Of a stretch of 64,000 nt of DNA, positions 46,750 to 54,504 are shown in pieces. The notes under the pieces were generated by a model. It searched no databases and was not told where the DNA came from. It saw only the letters and a program-made list of their open reading frames with translations. Every line of letters starts with the position of its first letter. Positions within the stretch are counted from its first letter, which is position 1. Source of the stretch: Bacillota bacterium. Its GTDB lineage: Bacteria > Bacillota > Bacilli > Alicyclobacillales > SLC66. A program made the translations under genes and the position numbers. Where the stretch lies: positions 62,001 through 126,000 of the forward strand of contig JAJZCW010000004.1 in assembly GCA_021828865.1 (NCBI GenBank), written 5' to 3'.

Positions 46750-46864
46750 GAGCCACCCACTTTAAATTCCTTATCGCTTTGAATCGGTGCAATAACATGA
46801 TAATTTTAGCTTAGAATGATGTCATTTGTCAGTGGTCTAAAACATGTAAAGCAAGGATGATTAT

Positions 46865-48004
46865 ATGCGAATACTAATAGCGCCTGATTCCTTTAAGGGA
46901 AGTCTCTCAGCGATTGAAGTAGCAAATACCATCAAAGAAGCTGCTGCCATAGAATGGCCGGAACTTGAATGTACAACTGCCCCTTTAGCAGATGGTGGTG
47001 AAGGCACCATTGACACTTTGGTGTTGACAACAGGTGGACAAAAAATCCCCGTAAAAGTTACTGGACCGCTTGGAAATCAAATACTCACCCATTACGGCGT
47101 GCTCGGCGACCGCCAAACAGTGGTAATGGAAATGGCAAACGTTGCTGGATTTGCCATGATCCCAGATCTGTCGCGAAATCCGCGTGTACTCACAACCTAT
47201 GGAGTTGGAGAGTTATTGATCACTGCAATTGAGGATGGTTATCAACATTTTATCATTGGTTTAGGAGGAAGCGCGACAAACGACGGAGGAATAGGATTTT
47301 TACAAGCGCTGGGAGCAGAATTTTACGATGAAGATGGCAATGAAACAGGCGTGGATGGCCAAGCCATTTTTAAGCTACAAAAAGCCGATTTATCCCATTT
47401 AGATCAACGCCTCCAAACCTGTTCAATAGTCATCGCAAGTGATGTCGATAATCCTTTATGCGGCAAAAACGGCGCTACTGCAATTTACGGCCCTCAAAAA
47501 GGCATAAAAAAATCAGAAACTTTGATGTGGGATACTGCTATGCAACGATACGCAACCATCATTGAGAAGGAAGTCAATCGGAACCTTCAATATGAACCTG
47601 GATCAGGCGCTGCTGGCGGAATGGGCTTTGCCGCTATGGTAATTGGCGCCAAACGAAAATCTGGTGCAGAGTTGGTGGGAAGTTATTTGAATCTAAAAGA
47701 AAAAATCAGTCAATCAACATTTATCATCACCGGAGAAGGACGGACTGACGAGCAGACAATGAAAGGTAAATTACCTTTTTATGTGGCTCACACCGCGGCA
47801 AAATATCGTGTTCCGGTAATCGTTTTATCTGGGAGTTTGGACGCAAACATTGATGAATTGAATCATGTTTTTACTAGCCTCCACTCCATTATTCCGGCAC
47901 CTTTCCCTATAAACGAAGTGATGGAGAATGCAAAACCGTTCCTTTTGCAGGCGGCGCGTCAATTATTTCGTACCATGCGAATGGCATGGAAATTATCAAA
48001 ATAG
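46865..48004 (+). CDS. glycerate 2-kinase (GarK/GlxK family)
   Basis: 379 residues. Opening RILIAPDSFKGSLSAIEVANTIKEA, then PLADGGEGTIDTL near residue 43, GLGGSATNDGGIGFLQALGA near 136, GSGAAGGMGFA near 247 and GEGRTDEQTMKGKLP near 287 are the type I glycerate kinase signatures. Phosphorylates D-glycerate to 2-phosphoglycerate, feeding glyoxylate/serine carbon to glycolysis. AAGGATG before ATG. It stands alone between divergent NERD and convergent secreted-protein genes. Confidence 0.93.
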   Translation: MRILIAPDSFKGSLSAIEVANTIKEAAAIEWPELECTTAPLADGGEGTIDTLVLTTGGQKIPVKVTGPLGNQILTHYGVLGDRQTVVMEMANVAGFAMIPDLSRNPRVLTTYGVGELLITAIEDGYQHFIIGLGGSATNDGGIGFLQALGAEFYDEDGNETGVDGQAIFKLQKADLSHLDQRLQTCSIVIASDVDNPLCGKNGATAIYGPQKGIKKSETLMWDTAMQRYATIIEKEVNRNLQYEPGSGAAGGMGFAAMVIGAKRKSGAELVGSYLNLKEKISQSTFIITGEGRTDEQTMKGKLPFYVAHTAAKYRVPVIVLSGSLDANIDELNHVFTSLHSIIPAPFPINEVMENAKPFLLQAARQLFRTMRMAWKLSK

Positions 48005-48006
48005 CG

Positions 48007-48042
48007 AAAAAAAAGAACTTCCCACCGTTTAATGAGAAGTTC
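48007..48042 (-). terminator. terminator of the secreted-protein operon
   Basis: Minus strand GAACTTC-N14-GAAGTTC followed by T8; lies past the stop at 48063 and also past glxK from the other side. Confidence 0.75.
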
Positions 48043-48062
48043 CACTACTACCTATTGCCATA

Positions 48063-48767
48063 TTAAGAACTAGTGTTATACACACTGCCAGTCACCGTAG
48101 ACGGTGGAGCAGGGGGCTGATAACCTATCGAATAACTTCCGCCATTTGAAGAAAACAGCCATGCTCCCTGTCCTGGTTGCAGTGTTAATGTTCCTGTGAA
48201 AGCAGAGCTGTATTGATTGGTTGAAGGGTCATACGTATACGCAACGTCACCAGCTTGCAAGGTCACCGTTTGCGAGGTGGGATAAGGGTTGCCAATCATC
48301 CCCCAAGACTTAGCCGCAATTCTCATAGATAAATTGTTCATTTGCGAGGTTGTCATCGTTACTGTCCCGCCGTTTTGTGAATAGATCCAAATCCCATTTA
48401 CCGGTCCAGTCGCGTTTGCAGAATAACTTTGCCCATTCCAATAATCACTGATCGTTTGCTGACCGCTTTGCATCAACGACGCATTGACTGCGGCATCTAC
48501 CAAATTCCAGCCTGGCGATAGAGTCACACTTACCTGATTGTTTTGGTTTCCTGGCACTTGAGGCGGCAGTAGGGTTTGTCCACCAAACCCATAACCTTGT
48601 TGATTGCCATAACCGTAGCCTTGTTGGTTCCCATATCCATAGCCGTAACCATAACCCTGCTGGTTGCCATTACTTCCACCATCGTCAGCAAATGCGGCTC
48701 CAGCGATACTCACCAATCCTATGGTTGAAATCAAGGATGCAACGAAAATTTTACTTTTCACTTTCAT
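48063..48767 (-). CDS. secreted Gly/Tyr/Gln-repeat protein
   Basis: 234 residues. Sec signal peptide (cleavage after AGAAFA, about residue 27), then a low-complexity repeat of YGYGNQQG units (about residues 30-62), then a beta-rich domain with SPGWNLVDAAV, WGMIGNPYP and LQPGQGAWLFSSNGG, resembling adhesin-like domains in which W-N-L and G-x-W-L motifs recur. Ends PPAPPSTVTGSVYNTSS. ATG 48767 follows GAGAGGTGA. It is 26 bases downstream of another secreted protein in the transcript controlled by a c-di-GMP riboswitch. Likely an extracellular matrix or surface component; family not recognised. Confidence 0.75.
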   Translation of the reverse strand: MKVKSKIFVASLISTIGLVSIAGAAFADDGGSNGNQQGYGYGYGYGNQQGYGYGNQQGYGFGGQTLLPPQVPGNQNNQVSVTLSPGWNLVDAAVNASLMQSGQQTISDYWNGQSYSANATGPVNGIWIYSQNGGTVTMTTSQMNNLSMRIAAKSWGMIGNPYPTSQTVTLQAGDVAYTYDPSTNQYSSAFTGTLTLQPGQGAWLFSSNGGSYSIGYQPPAPPSTVTGSVYNTSS

Positions 48768-48793
48768 TCTCATTCACCTCTCCCATACTATTT

Positions 48794-49534
48794 TTATGAT
48801 GCAGGTGGAGCCGGCGGTGCAGGTGGTGTAGACGAAGTTGACGACTGAATAGTGGAAGGTGGAGCTGGTGGATTATTGGATGAGTTCGTCCCTGAACTGC
48901 TACTTCCACTTGTATAGCCTAGTTGTGCCTTCAATTTTTGTTCATAGGCGCTAAACTGATTGTCCATTTTCGTGACGGCCTTCGTTAAATTTGTAATATC
49001 TCTTGAAATACTATTCAATGTTTCGTTAGACACTTTTTGTTTATTTAATTTATTTTCTTTGTTTTGTAAGGCGCGAATTCTTTCATTCACGTTCGATACA
49101 AAATCATTGGCGTGATTTTTTGCACTTGCTACATTACGGTTTGAGTTCACATGTTCTTTGGCATATTCGATGTTTTTCTCCATGGATTGTAGCAACTGTT
49201 TCGCTTGCTGCTGATTGGTTATTCCACTAAATTGAGAAATGTCGTTTTGCAATTGAGTCTGTAGAGTTTGTAATAGTGCTTGCAAAGAAGCTTGTGCGGT
49301 AGTCGATGTTGTAGGTTGACTTACCTGTGCAATGATGGACTGAAATTGACTTAACTGCTGCTTTTCGTCAGCTTGTGCGGCACTGATTGCTTGCTTTACC
49401 TGGGAAGCCAACTGTGCAATTTGTGCCGGAGTGGCTGAGGAAGATTGGCTATCCCTTTGCGCAGCAAACGTGGGTGTCATAGTGCCTGCAATAATGGCTG
49501 CAGTGCTAAAAACAACCACTATTTGATTCTTCAT
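48794..49534 (-). CDS. secreted coiled-coil protein with Pro/Ala tail
   Basis: 246 residues. Signal peptide (cleavage after TPTFA, about residue 25), then long helical, Gln-rich coiled coils (residues 35-200) and a Ser/Pro/Ala-rich tail containing NPPAPPSTIQSS and ending PPAPPAPPAS. The PPAPPST element also occurs at the end of the next gene, suggesting a shared cell-wall or protein-protein attachment motif. ATG 49534 follows AAGGGG. First gene after the c-di-GMP-I riboswitch, so probably a biofilm or adhesion factor. No enzymatic motif seen. Confidence 0.75.
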   Translation of the reverse strand: MKNQIVVVFSTAAIIAGTMTPTFAAQRDSQSSSATPAQIAQLASQVKQAISAAQADEKQQLSQFQSIIAQVSQPTTSTTAQASLQALLQTLQTQLQNDISQFSGITNQQQAKQLLQSMEKNIEYAKEHVNSNRNVASAKNHANDFVSNVNERIRALQNKENKLNKQKVSNETLNSISRDITNLTKAVTKMDNQFSAYEQKLKAQLGYTSGSSSSGTNSSNNPPAPPSTIQSSTSSTPPAPPAPPAS

Positions 49535-49574
49535 TAAGCCCAACCCCTTTTTTTGAATACAAAAAGACAAACTT

Positions 49575-49672
49575 TCGGCGGTTCAGCCACCATAGCCAAT
49601 CAGCCTTAGGTCTGTAACTTTGCGTCCTTGCCTTTCGACAAGTTTGCCGTTTCGTTGCTTGTCTTATATTGT
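49575..49672 (-). promoter_or_regulatory. cyclic di-GMP-I (GEMM-I) riboswitch
   Basis: Minus strand ACGGCAAACTTGTCGAAAGG, then CAAGGACGCAAAG, GACCTAAGG and CTATGGTGGC. The GAAA tetraloop, the GGACGCAAAG joining region, and the split 11-nt tetraloop receptor (CCTAAG...TATGG) are the GEMM-I hallmarks. It sits about 40 bases from the first secreted-protein start. The short GGTGG-CTGAA-CCGCC stem and following T-rich stretch may be the expression platform, but ON or OFF cannot be decided by eye. Confidence 0.9.
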
Positions 49673-49679
49673 TAACGAC

Positions 49680-49708
49680 ATAATATGCTAAGTTTCAAGA
49701 ATTGGCAA
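49680..49708 (-). promoter_or_regulatory. promoter of the riboswitch-controlled operon
   Basis: Minus strand TTGCCA (49708-49703), 17-base spacer, TATTAT (49685-49680); start predicted just before the riboswitch. Confidence 0.7.
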
Positions 49709-49739
49709 TACCTTTTACTTGTTCTTTACAATTAGTGGA

Positions 49740-52055
49740 TTAAAGCAAAGGATTATCATGCTTTGCTTTCAAGCGCATCCAGCGACGCTCCACCTCATCT
49801 TTTAACGATTGCAACACTTGTGTGTTTTCTGCCTTCAACAAATGCTTGGATTTGCCCATCATACTTAGCCAATCCTCTACAGGAACTCTTTCGTCTTTCT
49901 CTTCTGGATTGTAAGTGATGCGAGTCACTCCGTGTTCTACCTCGTAAAGTGGGAAGAAACAACTCTTTACCGCTGTACCAACAATTCGGTTCCCTGCGTC
50001 ATCCGCCGCTTTCCAGTTAAGCGGACAGGAAATCAATATCTTCCCATACGCCAATCCCTCATGCTGTGCATACCACTGCGCTTTTGCACCTTTACGAACC
50101 AGGTCCATGGCGAACGCTTCTACTCCAGTAAATACATAAGGTACATTAGCCGCCACCATCAATTGTGGCATATCTTTATGCTGAAAACTTTTACCAGGTC
50201 TCCCTGGCCCCACACCTGATGTCGATGTCATATGACCAAGCGGTGTCGAATAGGAAAGTTGTGCCCCTGTGTTCATGTAACCTTCGTTGTCATATTCCAA
50301 AATGATCATCTTGTGGTTGCGCATCGCAGCTCCGAGAGCCGACCCAAGACCAATATCCATGCCGCCATCACCTGAGACCATCACGAACGTGGGGTCATCC
50401 GGAGTATCAATTTCGCCGCGGCGCTTCAATTCGAAATACATTTCCACAGTTCCAGAAAGTGTCGCGCCGCCATTTTGGAACAAATTATGCAAGAAGTTCA
50501 CGCGGTGCGATGTATACGGGTATCCAGTTGTCGTGACCTGTGCGCATCCCGTCTGATAGAGCACGACGACATCGCCTTCAATGCCTTTCAAAAAGGTTTC
50601 GATGCCAGGGAAAATTCCGCATCCCGGACATGCACCATGACCTGGTGCCACCCGTTTGGCTTTACCGGTCAGCGCCCTCATTGAGGGCACTTTCACCTTC
50701 AACTCGCCAGTTGATTCTTCTTTTTCGACACTAACAAATCCCGAAGTTTCTTCTTTCGTCAACGGCTGCAGCCTGACATGTGCCACTTCCGCATCAGGAT
50801 CCCCAGGGTTGACGCCGTAATAATCAAAGCTGGCCACCTCTTCACCATTTAACGCGGATAGGGCCAATTGAAACAAGGCTTCCGCATCATCAGGATAAAA
50901 TTCTCTTCCGCCAGTGCCATAAACTCGGCAAATCACCTTCGCACGGGATCCGACTTCTTGCAACACTGCTTGGATTTCATGCGTCAAATTAGCACCATGG
51001 GCTCCCAATTCATCGGCTCGTTCCGCAACGAGCACCACTTCTACGCCAGCGAGTGCGTCCGCGATCGCTTTTTTAGGGAATGGGCGTAACAAGTTGGGGG
51101 ACACTACCCCCACGGGTAGTCCTTTTTCCCGCAGTTCATCGGTCACATCTTTGCTGGTTTCTGCGGCGGAATTCAAGATAAAGAGCGCCACGCGAGCGCC
51201 TTCCATTTTATAGGCTTCTACTTTCGGATAGGAACGGCCAGATAAACGCGCATATGCTTCGGCGATCTGGTCATACACTCTTTCGACCTCGTACATCGCC
51301 AGCGAATGCTGATACCGACTGTTGATCTGATCGGGATCGTTCATGTAAGGTCCCATCGTAATGGGATGTTTAGGGTCAAGCACATGGTGGTAATTTCTTG
51401 GCATCGGGCCAACAAACTGCTCTACAGCGTCGCGATTCTTAAAGTAATGAACCCTGCGCTTGGAGTGGGAGGTAAAAAATCCGTCTGACGCTACTAACAC
51501 CGGTAAACGAACGTCAGCATGCTCTGCCACCTTCAGGGCCATGATATTCATGTCATATACGGCTTGCGGGTCACGAGCAAGCAGTATGGGCCAGCCAATG
51601 TTCAGTCCGTGGTATAAATCGGAATGATCACCTCGAATGTCTAGCGGACCTGTCACCGCTCTCGTGACTAGATTCATCACCATCGGCAAGCGTGCGCCCG
51701 CTTGTGCGGGAAGTTGCTCTAACATGTATAAAAATCCCTGTGCAGAAGTGGCGTTAAATACCCGTCCACCACCAGCTGAGGCACCAAAACAGATACCTGC
51801 GGCGCCATGTTCGCCATCTGCCGGAATCATCACTATATCGTGTTCGCCGCGCGTTTTCATTTCATCCAAGTATTCAGCAATCTCAGTCGATGGGGTGATC
51901 GGGAAATATCCCATGACGTGATAATTGATTTGCGCAGCAGCTCGTGCCGCCATTTCATTGCCGGAGCGAAAATCAGTCACTTGCTCATATAGACCGTCTG
52001 GTTGTTTTTCATGACTGTCGTGCATCGACTTTATTTCTGGTTCAAGAATAGCCAT
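49740..52055 (-). CDS. 2-oxoacid:ferredoxin oxidoreductase, fused alpha-beta subunits
   Basis: 771-residue fusion. Residues 1-430 are the PorA-like alpha subunit (YFPITPSTEIAEYL near 51, GEHGAAGICFGASAGG near 83, RGDHSDLY near 142). Residues 480-770 are the PorB-like TPP-binding beta subunit with GHGACPGCGIFPG (Cys pair), YQTGCAQ and the TPP motif GDGGMDIGLGSALGA ... NEGYMNTGAQ. It converts pyruvate or another 2-oxoacid and CoA to acyl-CoA, CO2 and reduced ferredoxin; the alpha subunit looks most like pyruvate enzymes. Ends on a minus-strand operon with the gamma-delta subunit 21 bases upstream. Confidence 0.92.
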   Translation of the reverse strand: MAILEPEIKSMHDSHEKQPDGLYEQVTDFRSGNEMAARAAAQINYHVMGYFPITPSTEIAEYLDEMKTRGEHDIVMIPADGEHGAAGICFGASAGGGRVFNATSAQGFLYMLEQLPAQAGARLPMVMNLVTRAVTGPLDIRGDHSDLYHGLNIGWPILLARDPQAVYDMNIMALKVAEHADVRLPVLVASDGFFTSHSKRRVHYFKNRDAVEQFVGPMPRNYHHVLDPKHPITMGPYMNDPDQINSRYQHSLAMYEVERVYDQIAEAYARLSGRSYPKVEAYKMEGARVALFILNSAAETSKDVTDELREKGLPVGVVSPNLLRPFPKKAIADALAGVEVVLVAERADELGAHGANLTHEIQAVLQEVGSRAKVICRVYGTGGREFYPDDAEALFQLALSALNGEEVASFDYYGVNPGDPDAEVAHVRLQPLTKEETSGFVSVEKEESTGELKVKVPSMRALTGKAKRVAPGHGACPGCGIFPGIETFLKGIEGDVVVLYQTGCAQVTTTGYPYTSHRVNFLHNLFQNGGATLSGTVEMYFELKRRGEIDTPDDPTFVMVSGDGGMDIGLGSALGAAMRNHKMIILEYDNEGYMNTGAQLSYSTPLGHMTSTSGVGPGRPGKSFQHKDMPQLMVAANVPYVFTGVEAFAMDLVRKGAKAQWYAQHEGLAYGKILISCPLNWKAADDAGNRIVGTAVKSCFFPLYEVEHGVTRITYNPEEKDERVPVEDWLSMMGKSKHLLKAENTQVLQSLKDEVERRWMRLKAKHDNPLL

Positions 52056-52076
52056 CTCATCATCTCCTCAATCCGT

Positions 52077-53093
52077 TCAACCTTGATATACAGGAAACTG
52101 GTGTTTTACGATATGTTCTTGCGCATAAATATCGTCTTCTCTCAGTTGAGACAATGCATCCGTGGGACACACATCCACGCACTTCAGACACCCTTTACAA
52201 TACTGGTAATCGATGCCTTGCATGAACATAAACGTCTTCCCTTTATCATTGGTTTGTGGTTCCCATACAAAGCACATGTCTGGACACACCTGATCACAAT
52301 TTCCGCAATGAATGCACTGCTCCACTTCAAAGGCAGGAAGGAATCCCTGGCGTGAAGCGCTCAAGTCTTTCAAAATGGAATTACCAACGGCTTCGATCAC
52401 ACCGCCCAACGGTTGAGTCTTATACCCCATTGGCGATACTGGTCGAACGAATGCTGTGGGCACCACATCTTCATCAGGCTCATAAACCTTTGTCACTACT
52501 TCTGCATAACCACGATCAAATGTGCGAATATTAGCTTCAGTCAATCCTGGATATTTGCCTTGGAAAGTATCCCTGATCATTTCGCGGACCGCTTCTGGAT
52601 CAAGAATGGGAACTTCCCTGCAAAGAGCTCCCATCATAGCGGTATTGACCCTTGTCTTTTCTTCCACTGCGATGTCCATGGCGTCAACACAGACGATGGT
52701 ACCCGTTTTGAGACCGCTTAACTTGCGAATTTCATCAGGAGTCTTTGTTGTATTCACTACCAAAATACCGTTTGGCTTCAGTCCCGCAATGCAATTTTGC
52801 GTCTTGAAGAGCGCTTCGTGAAATACGCCGACCACATCAGGCTCCTCAATGGGATTTGCGCCTCTTATCGTTACATTGGCTGGAGTTAGCCTGACAAACG
52901 ACTTAACAGGAGTGCCCTTTTTTTCAGAACCATACGAAGCTGAGTTAAAACCGTTCAGCCCCATACGAAGTACTCCCGCTTCCGCAAGCATCTTGCCTGC
53001 TAGATTTGCGCCTAGTCCACCGATTGATTCTAGCCGAATTTCTGCACTGTTCAGTTCATGATCAGAATCTGTTATTTTTTGTGTATCCAACAA
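52077..53093 (-). CDS. 2-oxoacid:ferredoxin oxidoreductase, fused gamma-delta subunits
   Basis: 338 residues. N-terminal gamma domain (IRLESIGGLGANLAGKMLAEAG near residue 18; about 1-190) fused to a delta ferredoxin domain carrying two [4Fe-4S] motifs, CIHCGNCDQVCPDMC near 255 and YCKGCLKCVDVCP near 298, that hand electrons to ferredoxin. Start TTG 53093 (or the next TTG, 53090), after AAGGAGG; there is no ATG at a sensible distance. First gene of the two-gene operon with the alpha-beta fusion, giving a heterodimer of two fused chains. Oxygen-labile clusters imply low-oxygen use. Confidence 0.92.
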   Translation of the reverse strand: MLDTQKITDSDHELNSAEIRLESIGGLGANLAGKMLAEAGVLRMGLNGFNSASYGSEKKGTPVKSFVRLTPANVTIRGANPIEEPDVVGVFHEALFKTQNCIAGLKPNGILVVNTTKTPDEIRKLSGLKTGTIVCVDAMDIAVEEKTRVNTAMMGALCREVPILDPEAVREMIRDTFQGKYPGLTEANIRTFDRGYAEVVTKVYEPDEDVVPTAFVRPVSPMGYKTQPLGGVIEAVGNSILKDLSASRQGFLPAFEVEQCIHCGNCDQVCPDMCFVWEPQTNDKGKTFMFMQGIDYQYCKGCLKCVDVCPTDALSQLREDDIYAQEHIVKHQFPVYQG

Positions 53094-53256
53094 TATTCCC
53101 CTCCTTAGAGGATTCAACAAATGCTATGAAAACTGTATCACTAAAAAAAGTTATCTGTTTACTTTTAGATTGTATGCTGTTACCACCAATGTTGTCAGGT
53201 CCATTTGAATGATATAAATAATAGTCTTTATTGATCGTCATGGTTAATCTAGACTA

Positions 53257-53287
53257 TAAAAAAACCCTTTCTATCACGGAAAGGGTT
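53257..53287 (-). terminator. terminator after the RIC gene
   Basis: Minus strand AACCCTTTC-N7-GAAAGGGTT followed by T7. Confidence 0.85.
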
Positions 53288-53314
53288 CGGAAATATCGGA
53301 TAGCGATCAGTCAG

Positions 53315-54031
53315 TTATGCCACCGTCTGCTCTGACAAGCGCAAGAATAATACATTATTCTCGAGATGGATGTGATCAAAAATATTCCCTTCCATATCCT
53401 CGAGCGAGCGATAGACATATGCAAAGGTATTACAAGCATCTTCCGGTAAGTCATAATTGTCTGTGATCTCGCGGATCGTCTTCAGTATGTCACCTGATTC
53501 CTCATGTTCGCGATCTAGGTCTAGCAGTAACTGTTGAAGAGATTCCCGCTTCGATTCTGACGGTGCTATTTCATAGGCAATAATTTGCGGAAAAACAACC
53601 TCTTCTTCTTTAATCATATGTGCCTCAAGTCCTGAACGCAGTTCATTGAACTTCTGATGCACCAGAGATAACATGTCACCGTGATGTTGTCCATGCACTC
53701 TGAGAATCTTCAGTGTCAATTCTGACAATGTCGGAAATACCTGATTCAAATAAGCATGATGCGTATTCACGATGTGATGAATCAATTGTTCCAATGACAC
53801 AGACATCCAATCCTTGGTGACGAATCCTACTTTAAGAGCATCTTCATATCGTTCATTCAATTCCCCTAGCAAACTCGATTGATCAATTTGATGTTCATTG
53901 GCCGCTGCCGCCAAAGAACGATCTCCGCCGCAGCAAAAATCAAGGCCGTGTTTTTTGAACACATCTGCAGCTTGAGGAAATTTCAGTACAATACCACCCA
54001 ATGTATCCTGCGATTGAAAATTGTTACTCAT
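53315..54031 (-). CDS. RIC-family iron-sulfur cluster repair protein
   Basis: 238 residues, ScdA/YtfE/DnrN family: an N-terminal ScdA_N domain (TLGGIVLKFPQAADVFKKHGLDFCCGGDRSLAAAA, with the CCGG pair) and a hemerythrin-like di-iron domain with spaced histidines (HHIVNTHHAYL, HGQHHGDM, LEAHMIKEEEVVFP, HEESGD, FDHIHLENNVLF). Repairs iron-sulfur clusters damaged by NO or peroxide. ATG 54031 follows GGAGGAG; the longer frame runs through it. It is 21 bases downstream of the CGCGG-type peptide gene behind an FNR-like promoter, linking it to nitrogen-oxide stress. Confidence 0.93.
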   Translation of the reverse strand: MSNNFQSQDTLGGIVLKFPQAADVFKKHGLDFCCGGDRSLAAAANEHQIDQSSLLGELNERYEDALKVGFVTKDWMSVSLEQLIHHIVNTHHAYLNQVFPTLSELTLKILRVHGQHHGDMLSLVHQKFNELRSGLEAHMIKEEEVVFPQIIAYEIAPSESKRESLQQLLLDLDREHEESGDILKTIREITDNYDLPEDACNTFAYVYRSLEDMEGNIFDHIHLENNVLFLRLSEQTVA

Positions 54032-54052
54032 GAATATCTCCTCCATTTTTCG

Positions 54053-54316
54053 TTACGCCGTAAGTTTGGTAACACGGTACACATAACCGCCGCACCCACA
54101 TTGATCAATGAAACGCACATCTACCTGATGGCCAAACCTGACTTCAAGCGCAGGCACCAAATACGCATCTGGATGGCCATGGTTATCCGCAACAGCCAGA
54201 TTGACATAATAACCTGTTTCAGTATCTATGATCGCCTGTATCGCATCCTTCAAGATGAGCTCACGATCGCTGACATACTCTTCAAGTTCAAGATTAATCG
54301 ACCAATTCCCCTTCAC
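54053..54316 (-). CDS. CGCGG-type candidate rSAM-modified peptide precursor, 87 aa
   Basis: 87 residues ending in DQCGCGGYVYRVTKLTA. The C-terminal CGCGG core, the conserved-looking NWSINLELEE start and the central NLAVADNHGHPDAYL match the CGCGG family of putative radical-SAM-modified RiPP precursors, as I remember it from haloarchaea and some bacteria. No signal peptide. GTG 54316 has GGGGGTG 7 bases upstream. It is first in an operon with the RIC protein. A TIGR04053-like radical SAM gene with the same type of FNR promoter lies 14 kb away and is the likely partner. That it is modified is inference. Confidence 0.7.
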   Translation of the reverse strand: MKGNWSINLELEEYVSDRELILKDAIQAIIDTETGYYVNLAVADNHGHPDAYLVPALEVRFGHQVDVRFIDQCGCGGYVYRVTKLTA

Positions 54317-54363
54317 TTTTATACACCCCCGGTATTTCTGAATCTCATTTATTTCTTGAATTC

Positions 54364-54406
54364 ATACTAATCGATAAACATATTTTGTATTGTGATAAAT
54401 GACACA
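54364..54406 (-). promoter_or_regulatory. FNR/CRP-type promoter of the CGCGG-RIC operon
   Basis: TGTGA-TAAATG-ACACA at 54391-54406 (one mismatch), centre 54398.5, and TAGTAT at 54369-54364 as -10. Geometry equals that of the narK and radical-SAM promoters in this window. Confidence 0.65.
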
Positions 54407-54447
54407 CTAATCCCGACTTTTTTAATCAACATTTATCAATAGAAAAC

Positions 54448-54484
54448 AAGCCCGTTTGGTAGAATTAACTACCACGCGGGCTTG
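54448..54484. terminator. terminator after the sugar ABC operon
   Basis: AAGCCCG-tt-TGGTAG ... CTACCA-cg-CGGGCTT, symmetrical stem with a small internal loop, followed by T-rich sequence; serves the minus-strand operon ending at 54505. Confidence 0.8.
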
Positions 54485-54504
54485 TGTTTTACGTTTACCT
54501 TTAA

